Made by a program: the position numbers and the translations under genes. Shown piece after piece: positions 6,493 through 7,989 of a stretch of DNA of 7,989 nucleotides (position 1 is the first letter of the stretch; the number at the start of each line of letters is the position of its first letter). Under the pieces are notes generated by a model. The model ran no database searches. It saw only the letters and a list, made by a program, of their open reading frames with translations, and was not told where the DNA came from. The stretch is from an uncultured Sphingomonadales bacterium (GTDB lineage Bacteria > Pseudomonadota > Alphaproteobacteria > Sphingomonadales > Sphingomonadaceae): contig CAJBSR010000536.1 in assembly GCA_903958285.1 (NCBI GenBank), positions 1 to 7,989 on the forward strand, given 5' to 3'.

Positions 6493-6499
6493 CCCCCTT
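6493..6499 (-). promoter_or_regulatory. Ribosome binding site that sets the YhhN-family start
   Basis: On the minus strand AAGGGGG is 4 nt before the ATG at 6488. It favours this start over longer in-frame options reaching 6608 and over the internal Met at residue 8. Confidence 0.65.
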
Positions 6500-6558
6500 G
6501 GAGAGAGACTGCACTGCCTGCACCGCATCTGTCCAGTGGAACAAGGAAAAGCCTTATT

Positions 6559-6569
6559 TTGATTATCAA
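6559..6569. promoter_or_regulatory. Small AT-rich palindrome between yhhN-like gene and trmFO
   Basis: TTGATTATCAA is an 11-bp inverted repeat (5+1+5) in the 148-bp divergent spacer 6489-6636. It is the most AT-rich point of the spacer, and flanking CCTT/AAGG make the surroundings partly symmetric. GATTAT on plus and GATAAT on minus both resemble -10 boxes, but I see no convincing -35 at proper spacing for either. It may be a shared promoter or operator region. Nothing else recognisable is in this spacer. Confidence 0.25.
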
Positions 6570-6636
6570 GGGCATGAACTTTCCTCGCCTCTTGCACCCT
6601 CTCGCCATTGGCGCGCAGATTGCCTAGAGGCGCTGC

Positions 6637-7986
6637 ATGACACATCAGGTTCACATCATCGGCGGCGGGCTCGCCGGTTCTGAAGCGGCATGGCAACTGG
6701 CGGAAGCGGGCATCAAAGTCCGCCTGTCCGAAATGCGCGGCGGTGGCGAAAAAACGGCAGCGCACCAGACCGAAGACCTCGCCGAACTCGTTTGCTCAAA
6801 CAGCTTCCGGTCTGACGATGCGGATCGCAACGCAGTCGGCCTGCTGCATCAGGAACTGCGCACACTCGGCTCGCTCATCATGAAGTCGGCGGATGCGCAC
6901 CGCGTCCCCGCAGGATCAGCTCTGGCGGTGGACCGCGACGGCTATACCGAAGCCGTAACGCAGGCGCTCGCCGCCCATCCCAACGTCACGTTGGTACGCG
7001 AACGCATCGACGCCCTGCCAGAGGGGCCTGCGATCATCGCGACAGGCCCGCTCACCGGCTCCGCCCTTGCAGAAGCCATTGCGACGGAAACCGGCGAAGA
7101 TGCCCTCGCCTTCTTCGATGCGCTGGCCCCCATCGTCCACCATGAAAGCGTGGATATGGAGACGGCGTGGATGGCCTCCCGCTGGGACAAGGGGGACACC
7201 AAGGACTATATCAACTGCCCAATGGATAAGGACCAATATCTGGCCTTCCACGACGCGCTGATCACCGGCGAAAAGGGCGAGTTCAAGGAATGGGAAGCCA
7301 ACACGCCCTATTTCGATGGCTGCATGCCCATTGAAGTCATGGCGGAACGCGGCGTCGATACGCTGCGTCATGGTCCCATGAAGCCCGTCGGGCTCGACAA
7401 TCCAAAGACGGGCCGTTGGCCCTACGCTGTCGTCCAATTGCGGCAGGATAATGCGCTGGGCACGCTGTGGAATATGGTCGGCTTCCAGACCAAGCTGAAA
7501 CATGCAGAGCAAGTCCGCGTCTTCCGCATGATCCCGGGGCTCGAAAATGCCCAGTTTGCACGTCTGGGAGGGCTGCACCGCAACACCTTTATCAAATCCC
7601 CCAAGCTGCTCGATGGCTCACTTCGCCTCAAGTCCCGACCGCACATCCGCTTTGGCGGACAGATCACGGGGTGTGAGGGCTATATCGAAAGCGCCGCCGT
7701 TGGCCTGCTTGCCGCGCGCTTCTGGATTGATGAACTGGCCGGGCGTGATCCATCCCTGCCGCCGCTGGAAACGTCCCTTGGCGCGCTGCTCAGCCATATC
7801 ACCGGCGGCGCGGACGCAGAGACGTTCCAGCCGATGAATGTCAATTTCGGCCTGTTCCCGCCGCTGCCGGAACGCAGCCGTAAGGCCGACCGCAAGCAGC
7901 TTTATACAGACCGTGGCCGTGCCGCCTTGGCGGACTGGTTGTCGCCTCAGGCTTCGGCATCCTCGCTTTCAGAGGTTGCCGGCTGA
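6637..7986 (+). CDS. trmFO: Folate/FAD-dependent tRNA (uracil-5-)-methyltransferase TrmFO
   Basis: TrmFO (formerly Gid) methylates U54 in the T-loop of tRNA to ribothymidine, with methylenetetrahydrofolate as carbon donor and FADH2 as reductant; it is the counterpart of SAM-dependent TrmA. The protein has 449 residues, the usual size. The N-terminal FAD-binding motif is [12 protein letters not shown] (7-18), followed by a glutamate (SEMRGG). The two functional cysteines are present as Cys53 in [11 protein letters not shown] and Cys229 in YFDGCMPIE. Further signatures are [19 protein letters not shown] (252-270), MVGFQTKL (280-287), and the C-terminal [16 protein letters not shown] (339-354) and NVNFGLFPP. 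The start ATG has AGAGG (6626-6630) 6 nt upstream. The last 15 or so residues are low-complexity Ala/Ser-rich, likely a flexible tail. It is a housekeeping gene, intact, ending 3 bp before the window edge. Confidence 0.97.
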   Translation: MTHQVHIIGGGLAGSEAAWQLAEAGIKVRLSEMRGGGEKTAAHQTEDLAELVCSNSFRSDDADRNAVGLLHQELRTLGSLIMKSADAHRVPAGSALAVDRDGYTEAVTQALAAHPNVTLVRERIDALPEGPAIIATGPLTGSALAEAIATETGEDALAFFDALAPIVHHESVDMETAWMASRWDKGDTKDYINCPMDKDQYLAFHDALITGEKGEFKEWEANTPYFDGCMPIEVMAERGVDTLRHGPMKPVGLDNPKTGRWPYAVVQLRQDNALGTLWNMVGFQTKLKHAEQVRVFRMIPGLENAQFARLGGLHRNTFIKSPKLLDGSLRLKSRPHIRFGGQITGCEGYIESAAVGLLAARFWIDELAGRDPSLPPLETSLGALLSHITGGADAETFQPMNVNFGLFPPLPERSRKADRKQLYTDRGRAALADWLSPQASASSLSEVAG

Positions 7987-7989
7987 GGC

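Noticed and set aside
6489..6608. 40-residue N-terminal extension of the YhhN-family protein
   Set aside because: ATG 6488 has a strong ribosome binding site and puts the first membrane segment where the family has it; the extension is basic and unlike the family.
6916..7578. Open frame of 220 codons on the minus strand within trmFO
   Set aside because: It is a shadow of trmFO, with no family resemblance and no ribosome binding site seen.
1..7989. Search for CRISPR, IS elements, tRNA or rRNA genes, toxin-antitoxin or defence genes
   Set aside because: No repeat-spacer pattern, transposase, terminal repeats, tRNA-like cloverleaf or defence-type domain was seen; almost all of the window is filled by recognisable genes.

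Overview
The window reads as ordinary chromosomal DNA from a GC-rich alphaproteobacterium. The evidence is a System I cytochrome c maturation cluster (ccmC-ccmD-ccmE), a folate-type TrmFO instead of TrmA, GC-rich codon use, and dense packing with 2-4 bp gene junctions. A Caulobacterales or Hyphomonadaceae-like source is my guess from protein flavour and cannot be proved from the sequence alone. No phage genes, transposase, IS ends, CRISPR array, tRNA or rRNA were seen.

Left block, minus strand, 3096 down to 1: an enoyl-thioester-reductase-like MDR oxidoreductase, then 2 bp later a classical short-chain dehydrogenase (SDR), then after a gap of 50-80 bp ccmC, ccmD and ccmE. The three ccm genes are joined by 4-bp start/stop overlaps, and ccmE runs off the left edge. 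The ccm proteins handle haem: CcmC loads haem onto the periplasmic chaperone CcmE, and CcmD is the small membrane protein of that complex. The ABC transporter genes ccmA and ccmB are not next to ccmC here.

Middle block, plus strand, 3289 to 5821: a thiolase, a zinc-free quinone-oxidoreductase-type MDR protein, and a small DUF952 protein. Each junction is a 4-bp overlap, one using TTG as the start. This block is divergent from the MDR/SDR pair across 192 bp that hold two inverted repeats. Together the two divergent units look like an acyl-CoA or lipid redox module (thiolase, enoyl-reductase-like, SDR, quinone-reductase-like); this is inference from families and layout.

Right block: a minus-strand YhhN/lysoplasmalogenase-family membrane protein (6488 to 5838) converges on the DUF952 gene with 16 bp between stops. 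It is divergent from trmFO (6637 to 7986), which makes ribothymidine-54 in tRNA and ends 3 bp before the window edge.

No gene-free stretch exceeds 300 bases; the longest are 3097-3288 and 6489-6636. I found no convincing undescribed system. The points most worth checking are a missing catalytic tyrosine plus an insertion in the enoyl-reductase-like protein, a palindromic candidate operator before the thiolase, and the coupling of the DUF952 gene to an NAD(P)H oxidoreductase.
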